Assembly: GCA_002428935.1 (NCBI GenBank) | Contig: DIYG01000074.1 | Coordinates: forward strand, 1 to 22,489 | Direction of reading: 5' to 3' | DNA: 22,489 nucleotides | Source of the DNA: Halieaceae bacterium UBA6060 | GTDB taxonomy: Bacteria > Pseudomonadota > Gammaproteobacteria > Pseudomonadales > Halieaceae | Shown here: positions 1 to 6,912 of the stretch, piece by piece | How positions within the stretch are numbered: the first letter of the stretch is position 1 | Layout: every line of letters starts with the position of its first letter | The notes under the pieces: model-generated | Seen by the model: the letters and a program-made list of their open reading frames with translations, nothing else | The model's database searches: none | Told to the model about the DNA's origin: nothing | Program-made: the position numbers and the translations under genes

Positions 1-546
1 AACATGGAGACCCGCAGCGACGATCTGCAGTCCCTGGCGGAGACTTTTAGCTACGACAACCTGGACCGCCTGACCAGCGCCCAGGTTACTGGTCAGAGTG
101 CCGTGACCTACGCCTTTGATGAGGCGGGCAGCATCACCCAGAAGTCCGACGTGGCCGACACCTACGACTACCTCATGGGCCCGGCCCATGCGGTGACCCT
201 GCTCACCCAGGGTGGCACCTCACGGAGTCTGTCCTACGACGCCAACGGCAACTTTGCCCTGGGCACCAATGAGCCCACGGTAACGTGGTCGAGCTACAAC
301 AAACCGACGCAGCTCACCCAGGGCGGCATCACCTACAGCTTCAGCTACGCCACCGACCGCCAGCGGTACCTGAAGCAGCGCAACACGGAGACCACCCACT
401 ACGTGGGCAGCCGCTTTGAGCGGACCTTCAGTGGGGCGAGCGAGACCTTCCGCACCGTGCTCCATGCCAATGGACGGGCCATCATGATCCGAGAGGACAC
501 GGTGGGCGGCTCGGGTCCGAGCCATCGGTACATTACGGTTGACTAA
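1..546 (+). pseudogene. RHS/YD-repeat protein, 3' part, prematurely ended
   Basis: The reading frame is open to the left edge, so the N-terminus lies outside the window. The visible ~181 residues carry YD-type repeats: FSYDNLDRLTSAQ, YAFDEAGSITQ, LSYDANGNFAL, YSFSYATDRQRYLKQR and the typical THYVGSRFER segment. This is how the C-terminal part of an RHS core reads, the beta-barrel shell that encloses a toxic tip in polymorphic toxins. In family members the core continues after a Y-hydrophobic-x-x-D segment into DHLGS and then to the variable tip. Here the protein stops right after HRYITVD with TAA (544-546), and very AT-rich DNA follows. The DHLGS continuation, the PxxxxDPxGL autoproteolysis region and the tip are absent, so I call it truncated. 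RHS family membership is secure; whether the product is still used is not known. Confidence 0.85.
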
Positions 547-593
547 CCTGTGCGCCTCTTTGAGAAAAAATAAAAAAATAAAACAACAAAAAG

Positions 594-599
594 TATGAT
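594..599 (+). promoter_or_regulatory. candidate -10 box for the secreted-protein pair
   Basis: TATGAT lies about 48 bases before the ATG at 647 and matches the sigma70 -10 consensus at five of six positions. It sits just after an A-tract stretch (565-592) that could act as an UP-like or curved element. No good -35 hexamer stands at 16-18 bases; a TTGAGA at 560-565 is too far away. The assignment is weak. Confidence 0.3.
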
Positions 600-646
600 A
601 TGTTACTGAGAATAAACTTTTTCTGACGTTCTCGGGAGATGTATGC

Positions 647-1303
647 ATGATCTGCATTGAGTCGATTGATTTTAGGGTTTTACTGAAAGCGATGGCTGGG
701 ATGGTTCTTTCAAGCTATGCACTCGCGCAGGACGTGGATCAACGCAATGAAGTGTCTGATAACTTCGTACTCAAGGAAAAAAGCTATTACGCGACAGAGG
801 CAATGCCGGCTTCGATAGCCTTCAATATTCTTTCCTCCCGGCTTTTGGAGCGTAGGGCAATTACGAATAATCCCGACGGATCGGTTTCGGAAGAAACTAT
901 TGACATGACCAAGTATCAGCTGGAAGCCATAGCATCTAATACCGGCTTTGACGAACAAGACTCTTTACGATTTCTTCATAGAATGAGGGCGTACGCTTCA
1001 GCAATACAGTCGGAAAATGAAGTTGAAATTAGAGAAATAGTCTGCAAACCAGATCTAGGTTCATGGTCGCCAGATAAAGCGATTAATGCTTACAAAAGCT
1101 TAGACGACATTCGACAAGCAGTGTATGCAAAGCATTACACCAAGGCGCTTGTCGAGCTCTCCGCAGCTGAGGTGAAGGCCTTAGAAGGCTGGTTAGAGAA
1201 AGTGAAGCTAGCATCTAACTACATAAGATCTGACTATGACGGGATATTCAAAGATAACCCGGAGATGGCCAGAAGCAGCTTAATGACTTTCTGCAGTATG
1301 TAA
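647..1303 (+). CDS. secreted hypothetical protein, 218 aa
   Basis: I do not recognise the family. The N-terminus has a hydrophobic stretch (about residues 9-27) ending in SSYALAQD, which fits a Sec signal peptide cut after ALA, so the product is probably periplasmic or secreted. The mature part looks mainly alpha-helical and contains two cysteines (in REIVCKPD and near the C-terminus). The start is set by CGGGAG at 633-638; two other ATGs just upstream (639, 643) are in other frames. Base composition is clearly more AT-rich than the flanking GC-rich genes, which suggests recent transfer. It follows the broken RHS gene and is followed after 18 bases by another small secreted protein. A role as a toxin tip, immunity or accessory gene of the RHS locus is possible from position only. 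Confidence 0.7.
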   Translation: MICIESIDFRVLLKAMAGMVLSSYALAQDVDQRNEVSDNFVLKEKSYYATEAMPASIAFNILSSRLLERRAITNNPDGSVSEETIDMTKYQLEAIASNTGFDEQDSLRFLHRMRAYASAIQSENEVEIREIVCKPDLGSWSPDKAINAYKSLDDIRQAVYAKHYTKALVELSAAEVKALEGWLEKVKLASNYIRSDYDGIFKDNPEMARSSLMTFCSM

Positions 1304-1321
1304 TTCACAAGGACAGTTACT

Positions 1322-1759
1322 ATGAAATGCCTAACATTTAGAACCGGCGTCGTAATGATCTTGCTCGCGCTGGGCCAAGTCTCGTATGCGGCCACATTTA
1401 CTGAAGCAGGTTTAATACTGACGTCATACGCATGGCAACGTGGAGTCCATAGAATCGTAATGGAGCAACCGGAGCCTTATAGCCAGATTGAAGGGATAAG
1501 AAAGCTTAGGGAATTCAGTACCGAGAAAGTAAGGCTGCGCACCGTTAAAAACAACCAACTGGGGATAGACGTCGACGACAGGGCTTTCACTAATTTCTTA
1601 AACGGAAGTGCTTGCTACACATACTCTTCGAATACAACGGCCTATTACCGACATACAGGTCTGCCTACGCTCATCAGAACTTGCCCTTGGGCCACAGGAC
1701 GATCTCCGGGCGTCGCTCCTCAGTCGCCGGGTGTTCCAGCAACAGAGGAATGTCCGTAA
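1322..1759 (+). CDS. secreted hypothetical protein with chimeric C-terminus
   Basis: The family is not recognised. Residues 1-24 form a clear signal peptide (MKCLTFRTGVVMILLALGQVSYA, then AT). AAGGACAG stands just before the ATG, and the gene follows the previous secreted-protein gene by 18 bases, so they are probably co-transcribed. Composition is AT-rich up to about 1676 (through LPTLIRT). After that the DNA becomes GC-rich and the last ~27 residues turn proline-rich and low-complexity (WATGRSPGVAPQSPGVP). On the opposite strand the same DNA reads as a sensible short ORF. I infer that the native 3' end was lost at a junction near 1676 and that the present stop is accidental. A single cysteine lies in GSACYTY and another close to the end. 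Confidence 0.55.
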   Translation: MKCLTFRTGVVMILLALGQVSYAATFTEAGLILTSYAWQRGVHRIVMEQPEPYSQIEGIRKLREFSTEKVRLRTVKNNQLGIDVDDRAFTNFLNGSACYTYSSNTTAYYRHTGLPTLIRTCPWATGRSPGVAPQSPGVPATEECP

Positions 1760-1793
1760 TGCTTGCTTTGAAAGAAGCCTCTGTTTGTTCCAT
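1674..1793 (-). CDS. small ORF or gene remnant, 39 aa
   Basis: On the minus strand the GC-rich segment after the junction reads as an uninterrupted 39-residue ORF starting MEQTEASFKASITDIPLL and ending EIVLWPKGKF. Its composition is ordinary for a soluble protein, unlike the proline-rich plus-strand reading. No Shine-Dalgarno precedes the ATG, and an in-frame TAG stands ten codons upstream (at 1821-1823). It may be a very small protein or a relic of a longer gene. I do not recognise a family. It overlaps the 3' end of the plus-strand secreted-protein gene, and only one of the two readings is likely to be real here. Confidence 0.3.
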   Translation of the reverse strand: MEQTEASFKASITDIPLLLEHPATEERRPEIVLWPKGKF

Positions 1794-1890
1794 TAGAGGA
1801 ACGACTGCTTGAGGTGGAGTTTTCTACTGTTACCCACACCTAAAACTAAATGAGTCCCAATTATCTTGGGGCCGGCACAGTCTAGTAGCC

Positions 1891-2145
1891 ATGTTAGTCA
1901 CATTGGCCTTAGAAGAACTCAGCCAGCATAGCCCGGATGTGTCATCCATGGTGGGGGAAGTCCAGGATCTAGGTTTGAACTGGGACGTGTTTTCGGGAAC
2001 GCTGAGTGCGCAGTTCAGCAACGCCCTTGACGAAACCTACATCACGCCCGCCAGCCAAACCTATATTGGTAATCCCTTGTTTGCTCCGAGGGTAGCGGGT
2101 GCGCCCGGCCGTGCCTTGTCCATCGCATACAACATTACTTTCTAA
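1891..2145 (+). pseudogene. TonB-dependent receptor, C-terminal fragment
   Basis: The last ~60 residues (from GLNWDVFSGTLSAQF to RALSIAYNITF) look like the final beta-strands of a TonB-dependent outer-membrane receptor. They include an NWDVFSG/LSAQFSNALDETYIT pair matching the usual strand plus N-L-x-x-x-x-Y-x-T turn, a GAPGRALSIAYNITF end, and the C-terminal phenylalanine typical of outer-membrane barrels. Nothing of the plug or the rest of the barrel is present upstream, and there is no usable start with a ribosome binding site. It is therefore a relic of a gene whose 5' part has been deleted or displaced. The exact boundary of homology is uncertain, somewhere between 1940 and 1970. Substrate cannot be inferred. 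Confidence 0.5.
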
Positions 2146-2537
2146 TCCTTTGGGGCGGTCTTGCTTGCAGAGCGGCAACTTCTTTACGGCGTTACAGCGA
2201 TCGCCCCGACAATAGTCGCATTAGACCGCTTCAATGCATCCAGCACGTCTCGATAAGGCTTTTCGTTACCGGCAGGCAGCGCCTCAGCCGCTATGGGGGT
2301 GCGTTAAAGAAGCGATGAGGTTAACTGGATTGCCGATCCTGTTGCCTGGGGTGTCGGAATGGCTTCGCCGGGTTCCCATACACCTGCTCTGCAGAATATT
2401 TCTGTATTAAGAGGAATGGCTTAACCCCACAATCGTCAACTTAGGCGTGTGGTGTGCGCGCTGCACAATCGTGGATGAACTACACGATGTCTAAGTGCTA
2501 ATCATTCGTTCGACTAACTGCAAAGGAAGTGTCCGTG
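2146..2537. other. gene-poor stretch with decayed coding remnants
   Basis: No intact gene is visible in about 390 bases. On the minus strand, 2184-2295 reads as an open fragment ending KPYRDVLDALKRSNATIV followed by GAIAVTP and a stop. It has a protein-like look but no start and an in-frame stop just upstream, so it is probably a decayed gene end. The decamer GGAATGGCTT occurs twice (2356-2365, 2413-2422), which may be chance. The last ~60 bases precede the YD-repeat lipoprotein and end in its ribosome binding site AAGGAAG (2523-2529). Confidence 0.4.
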
Positions 2538-4301
2538 GTGTCTCGTGGTGGTGTTTTTTCTTTTCTTTTTCTGTCGCTCTCTCTCCCTTTTCTCGGCGCA
2601 TGTAGCAACTCCAGTGATAATGACGACGGTGATCCAGGCGACCTGCGCACCGGTTCCATTGGTCCCGTGCCGATTCGCGGACTGGCCTATACCTCGGGTG
2701 ACCAAACGGGGACCACCAACGAGTCGGGTGAATTCAGCTATCGCGTAGGAGAAAACATCGAGTTTCGCCTCGGCGATACGGTGCTCGGTAGCGCCCGTGG
2801 CGCTAGTGGCTTGTCCCTGTTCGATCTGCAGGGTGCCCAGCGGCTCGTGAATGTTGAGGAGATCGTCGATACCCTGGACAACTCCAGCTCGCCGTATACA
2901 GCGAGCGTCAACCTTGTCCGCCTGCTCTATTCCTTGGATGCCGATCAGGACTGGAGCAACGGCATCACTATCGACACCAGTGTTGCCGATGCATTCGCGT
3001 CCATCAGCCTCAGTTTTGGACTCTTGCCTCGGCGCTTTGCCTATTCCAGCGACTTGCAGACGGTGTTGGAGTCCGCAGGGCGATCACTGACTCCTCTTGT
3101 ATCGAGCCTCGGTCATCAGTACGAGCGCGCTGGGATCAATCTACGAGAAAACGGGATAGAGCTTGGCCGTCGAACGGAGGCAGAGTTGATCGAGGGCACC
3201 GAAGGCTCGTCGGGGCGTTTGGAGTTTACCTATGACACCTTGGGTAACTTGGTGCGGCAGGAGTCCTTCGATGCTCAGGGTCGCCTGTTGGCTTCTTCGG
3301 TCTTTCTATTTGACGCCCAGGGCTTGGAAACTCGTCGCTCTATCGATTCAGACGGTGATGGCATCGTTGAGTGGGAATCCAGAGTCCAGCGCAACACGGC
3401 GGGGGATGTAGTCGTAGCAATCGACAGTTCAGGCGTGGGGCTCACCAATGAGAGTCGAACCGAAACGACCTATAACGAATTGGGCCAGGATGTCGAAACG
3501 GCAACCACGCGGGACATTATCGGATTCCCCACTTTTGTGGTGACCCGGGAGTTTGCGGAGAACGGCCTTCCGTCGCGGATCGAAGTGAATTCCGGCGGGG
3601 ATGCTGAGGCCGACGTGATCATGACCTACGTCTACGACTCCAGTAATCGTTTGGTGGGGGACACGTTCGTGGGTGAAGGTATTGATCCTCATGATTTTCG
3701 GGACTCCAGCCCCCCCAATCTGGGAGTGGGCGCCATAGACCTCTTTGATGCTCAGGACCCCTACTGGGGTGAGTTTGTCGGCCTCATCGGTGATTCGGAT
3801 GACAGCTTTAGATCTCGTCGCACGGACTACATCCGCGACAGCGAAGGCCGGGTTGTTGCCCGCAATACGGATCGAAACAACGATGGGGTGGCCGATCAAA
3901 TCGCCCAGCTCAACTTTGAAGACGGGCGACCGGTATCCTGGTTTTACGACGCCCAGGGCGATGGGGTGTTCGAGTCTAGCGCTCTGTACACCTACTCCGA
4001 ATTAGACCAGGCCGTTCTGACCACGGTCCAGGAGCGAATCGCGGTGGAGAACGGCGTCTCGGTGAGTACCCGAATCATCGAGACCGACGACGATGGGGAT
4101 CGCATCAGTATTCGTACCACCTCTAACGCTCTGGGCCCCGGTGCCAGCGAGGTGTTTTTCACCTACGACAGTGCGGGGCGATTGACCGAGACCGGGTTCG
4201 ATATTGGACCGGACGGTAGCTTGGACAGCCGAGAGCTGACGACCTGGGAGCCCAGCTACCGTCTGGATGACAGTCGTATCTCTTCCTTTTCCTGGCAGTA
4301 G
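2538..4301 (+). CDS. YD-repeat-like lipoprotein
   Basis: The N-terminus is a lipoprotein signal: a phenylalanine/leucine-rich core, then LPFLGAC with a lipobox cysteine at about residue 22, followed by an acidic Ser/Asn/Asp linker. Residues ~40-95 form a compact beta domain (GLAYTSGDQTGTTNESGEF, SYRVGENIEFRLGD) of a kind common in marine gammaproteobacterial lipoproteins. The C-terminal two thirds hold degenerate YD-type repeats (TYDTLGNLVRQESFD, YVYDSSNRLVGDTF, TYDSAGRLTETGFD) mixed with acidic D-x-D-x-D-G-type calcium-like loops (DSDGDGIVEWE, DRNNDGVADQ, DDDGDRI). The GTG at 2538 fits AAGGAAG at 2523-2529; a GTG at 2529 would overlap that site. It is probably an envelope- or surface-anchored repeat protein, possibly Ca-binding. 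The function is unknown. It lacks the RHS core signature, so I do not call it an RHS toxin. Confidence 0.8.
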   Translation: MSRGGVFSFLFLSLSLPFLGACSNSSDNDDGDPGDLRTGSIGPVPIRGLAYTSGDQTGTTNESGEFSYRVGENIEFRLGDTVLGSARGASGLSLFDLQGAQRLVNVEEIVDTLDNSSSPYTASVNLVRLLYSLDADQDWSNGITIDTSVADAFASISLSFGLLPRRFAYSSDLQTVLESAGRSLTPLVSSLGHQYERAGINLRENGIELGRRTEAELIEGTEGSSGRLEFTYDTLGNLVRQESFDAQGRLLASSVFLFDAQGLETRRSIDSDGDGIVEWESRVQRNTAGDVVVAIDSSGVGLTNESRTETTYNELGQDVETATTRDIIGFPTFVVTREFAENGLPSRIEVNSGGDAEADVIMTYVYDSSNRLVGDTFVGEGIDPHDFRDSSPPNLGVGAIDLFDAQDPYWGEFVGLIGDSDDSFRSRRTDYIRDSEGRVVARNTDRNNDGVADQIAQLNFEDGRPVSWFYDAQGDGVFESSALYTYSELDQAVLTTVQERIAVENGVSVSTRIIETDDDGDRISIRTTSNALGPGASEVFFTYDSAGRLTETGFDIGPDGSLDSRELTTWEPSYRLDDSRISSFSWQ

Positions 4302-4336
4302 GCTAGAGCGGTCGGTGTCGCCGAATCGTCAACAAG

Positions 4337-5902
4337 CTACGATTTGTTCAGCAGCTCAATGAGCTTGCGGCGGAACTCCTCGTCCTGGAAAAAGTTGATG
4401 TGCCACACATCGGGGTCGGTCTGGGTTTTACTTCCGCTCGAGTAAAATCCGGTCTTTTTCACGTCGGCGTCTTTCAGATAGTCCGTGTTTGGACCGGCTC
4501 CGATGTAGGGCACCACTACATCATTGGGTTTGTTCTTGAAGATAATGCTGTCGATCAGCACCTGATCAGCGGCGGACAGATACCACTTTGAAGAATCGAA
4601 GTTGGCTCTGGCGTAGTTATAGCTAAGTGCATGGGTGGACGTTGAGTTTTTCAGGTCACTCATCTCTTTTCCCGTAGGATCCATGGAGTCAGTGCCTGGT
4701 GCGTTCTGTGCGCCACCCAAAATAGCCTTCAATGCCAGCGCGATCGTGGAGCTGCCGATGCTGCCGATGCCCGTGAGAACGCCCACGCTGTTGATGACTC
4801 GGAACAGTCGGTCCAATGCGTCTTGGGACGCAAGGTCTGAGCCTTCGCAGGCGCCGGCTACAAAGCAGACTTTGTCGAAGTTGATCTTCTTCGCCTTGAT
4901 CTTGTTAGCAAACTTCGGGTTTTCCATAAGGGAGCGAACCACTCCAGCGCCTCGGCTGTGACAAACGATATCGATGGTGGTGTTCCGCGGAAGCTGATTG
5001 AGCATTTCGGTGGCATTCTTGGTGATGCTCTTGGATAGGGTCCAATGCTCATAGCCTATGTAGTTGCTGCCGTACTGGTCCTTCGTCTCCGCAAAGAAGT
5101 CGCTAGCGGCCGTGGCTTGATACAAGCTGCCAAAGGCGCCGTTGGTGGATGAAATGATCCCATGGACAAACAACAGCACGCGCTTGCCACTCATGTTTGC
5201 CAGGCTGGCCTTTGATGCCTTGACCAGACTCCCATCGGTTTTCACTCGCCACAGGTGATCATCCTTGCCTCGCGTGCGATCAATGCGTTTGAGAAGCGCA
5301 GACACCGCTTTGCGAGTCAGCTTCTTAACGGTTTTGACCAGTACAATCTGAAACAGCTTTTTGGCTCCCTTGGCGAGCACATCACCCACGCTAAGGCTTG
5401 CTTTGGCCGATACGCGGCTGGACTCCACGTTCGGACTGTTAAGCGGCAGTTCAAAGATCACCCCATTGGAAGTACTCAGGCTCGTAGGTTCAATGCTCTG
5501 GGCCAGCCCCGCATTTTTTCTCACCGAGGGTTGGGTGACAGCTGTAGGAAAGACCCATCCGAGCACTTCATTAGTCTGAGGGTCCAGTTCCAGGGCCACG
5601 GCTTCAAAACCGGGATCAACCGCGAGTTCTACACGGGCGTGGGAGTTGTCTTGGACATCGCTTTTTAGCCCGCTGGCGATATTCGCCTTGGCGCTACTGA
5701 TCTTCGAAAACTCCAGGGGCGAGCCGAGCATCTGAAACCCGGCCTTCTCAAAGTCGTTGGTTACCGCATCCTTGGTCGCTGAAAGGCTCGCTTTCATGGT
5801 GGATTTCTCGCGGACATCAAAGGCCGCGTTTACTGCAAAGATCGATAAGGAATGGGAGCCAGCTAAGGTTAGCTCCCCGGTCATGTTCTTAGCGAGTTTC
5901 AT
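4337..5902 (-). CDS. alpha/beta hydrolase (lipase-like), leaderless, 521 aa
   Basis: Residues ~235-521 read as an alpha/beta hydrolase. RVLLFVHGI gives the HG oxyanion motif (H247). DIVCHSRGAG is the nucleophile elbow with S316, and the first elbow glycine is replaced by C314 (CHSRG rather than GHSxG). D461 in NDVVVPYIG and H501 in DVWHINFF are candidates for the catalytic acid and histidine. The first ~230 residues are a separate, beta-rich region that I do not recognise, ending in a basic stretch (KKLTRKAVSALLKRIDRTR). There is no signal peptide, so the enzyme should be cytoplasmic. GAGGAG lies about 9 bases before the ATG, and the gene follows the V8-like protease gene by 18 bases, which makes a two-gene operon. 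The substrate (lipid, ester or peptide) cannot be told from sequence. Confidence 0.8.
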   Translation of the reverse strand: MKLAKNMTGELTLAGSHSLSIFAVNAAFDVREKSTMKASLSATKDAVTNDFEKAGFQMLGSPLEFSKISSAKANIASGLKSDVQDNSHARVELAVDPGFEAVALELDPQTNEVLGWVFPTAVTQPSVRKNAGLAQSIEPTSLSTSNGVIFELPLNSPNVESSRVSAKASLSVGDVLAKGAKKLFQIVLVKTVKKLTRKAVSALLKRIDRTRGKDDHLWRVKTDGSLVKASKASLANMSGKRVLLFVHGIISSTNGAFGSLYQATAASDFFAETKDQYGSNYIGYEHWTLSKSITKNATEMLNQLPRNTTIDIVCHSRGAGVVRSLMENPKFANKIKAKKINFDKVCFVAGACEGSDLASQDALDRLFRVINSVGVLTGIGSIGSSTIALALKAILGGAQNAPGTDSMDPTGKEMSDLKNSTSTHALSYNYARANFDSSKWYLSAADQVLIDSIIFKNKPNDVVVPYIGAGPNTDYLKDADVKKTGFYSSGSKTQTDPDVWHINFFQDEEFRRKLIELLNKS

Positions 5903-5920
5903 GGATGACGCTCCTCTTAT

Positions 5921-6637
5921 TCAGTTCGTTGTAAAGCCCTTATCGGCGATGAAGCTCAGCACTTCGTGGTCGATCAATCGCGCTACCCCGAGAGCCGCGT
6001 TGTCAGCGGCGGCGATGTGAATGCCCACGGCGATGAACCGTTCATCGTCCGTAGCAATCCAAACAGGGCCGCCACTGTTGCCACCCTCTGTGTCGATGTC
6101 GTACGTGAAGGTACAGCCGTCTGGCGATATAGAAAGAACGGTGCCATGCCCTGTATGCATGTCATTGCCGTTGAACTGTGTCGATCTGGCCAAAAGCGGA
6201 TAGCCACCGACATACACCGACGTGCCGACTGCAACAGCGGTGGTGTTTGCATCTGGTAGAGAAAACACGCTTTGGATCGCTATGTTTTCATCGAGGCGAA
6301 CAACACAGTAGTCGTCGCGTTGGCGGGTATAGATTCGACTCCAGGAATTGAATTCTGGTGCGACAAAGGCACGCTTCCTGCGGTGAAAATTCTCGATTTC
6401 GAGGATGCGGTTGCCACGGTGTTCGGCAATTGCGCCATAGGAATTTATGACGTTGGTTTTCTTGGTGTAGAAGTTGTGCCCAGCGGTGAGGAGGTGTTGG
6501 GGGCCGATAAAGAAGCCGGTGGAAATATTGGGTTTCTTCGACCTCCAGAGGAATTTTCCTCGATAGGTTTTAAAGCGAACGATAGCGTTGAAGGGGGCTT
6601 CGTTTACGTTCTCGGGGTGAGAAAGGGGGTTGGTCAT
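5921..6637 (-). CDS. V8/trypsin-like serine protease, leaderless, 238 aa
   Basis: This is an S1-family protease of the glutamyl endopeptidase (V8, S1B) type. The catalytic triad is visible: H54 in LLTAGHNFY, D109 in RDDYCVVRLD and S188 in EGGNSGGPVW. A GIHIAA segment (residues ~205-210) takes the place of the specificity-pocket strand GxHxxG. Length is close to a bare catalytic domain. Unlike secreted V8 proteases it has neither signal peptide nor propeptide, so it probably acts inside the cell, unless exported by an unusual route. AGGGAG lies just before the ATG. It is the first gene of an operon with the alpha/beta hydrolase and is divergent from the subtilase gene. It could process the neighbouring hydrolase or the divergent subtilase pair, but this is inferred from position only. 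Confidence 0.85.
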   Translation of the reverse strand: MTNPLSHPENVNEAPFNAIVRFKTYRGKFLWRSKKPNISTGFFIGPQHLLTAGHNFYTKKTNVINSYGAIAEHRGNRILEIENFHRRKRAFVAPEFNSWSRIYTRQRDDYCVVRLDENIAIQSVFSLPDANTTAVAVGTSVYVGGYPLLARSTQFNGNDMHTGHGTVLSISPDGCTFTYDIDTEGGNSGGPVWIATDDERFIAVGIHIAAADNAALGVARLIDHEVLSFIADKGFTTN

Positions 6638-6912
6638 GGCGTCTCCCTGAAAGAGTATTCGATCCGATACCGCAGGAACTACCGCTGGGTAGGAATCGAG
6701 CTATCGCTCAATTAGTCCTACCGATAACACAATCAATCTACTATCTTTTGTGTAAAGTAGTTAAGAAAGATCTTGAATACAAGGTGCGACTACAGGGAGT
6801 GCCAGGGTGAAACTGAAGTGTGCAGCTCGCCCGGCGCAATTCACGACGGTTACGCCGATGACCCCTGAATTCATGAATTAGCATTAATAAGTACGGATAA
6901 AGAGGACGCAAT
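6638..6912. promoter_or_regulatory. divergent intergenic region of the hydrolase island
   Basis: These 275 bases separate the start codons of the V8-like protease (minus) and the subtilase (plus), so promoters for both must lie here. The DNA is AT-richer than the genes. It contains a perfect 12-base palindrome, AATTCATGAATT (6868-6879), 33 bases before the subtilase start, and AAGATCTT (6768-6775). AGAGGACG (6901-6908) is the subtilase ribosome binding site. I could not find a convincing -35/-10 pair on either strand. Confidence 0.5.
6868..6879. promoter_or_regulatory. 12-base palindrome, possible operator
   Basis: AATTCATGAATT equals its own reverse complement over all 12 bases and sits shortly before the subtilase start, where a dimeric repressor could block transcription. 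No regulator gene lies beside it. AT-rich palindromes of this length can occur by chance. Confidence 0.3.

Noticed and set aside
2356..2422. Repeated decamer GGAATGGCTT as insertion-sequence trace
   Set aside because: Too short, only two copies, with no inverted ends or transposase nearby.
3429..3899. 156-aa minus-strand ORF
   Set aside because: Antisense to the YD-repeat lipoprotein, with no ribosome binding site or recognisable motif.
6272..6715. 147-aa plus-strand ORF over the V8-like protease gene
   Set aside because: It is antisense to a gene with an intact catalytic triad and good ribosome binding site, and shows no domain of its own.
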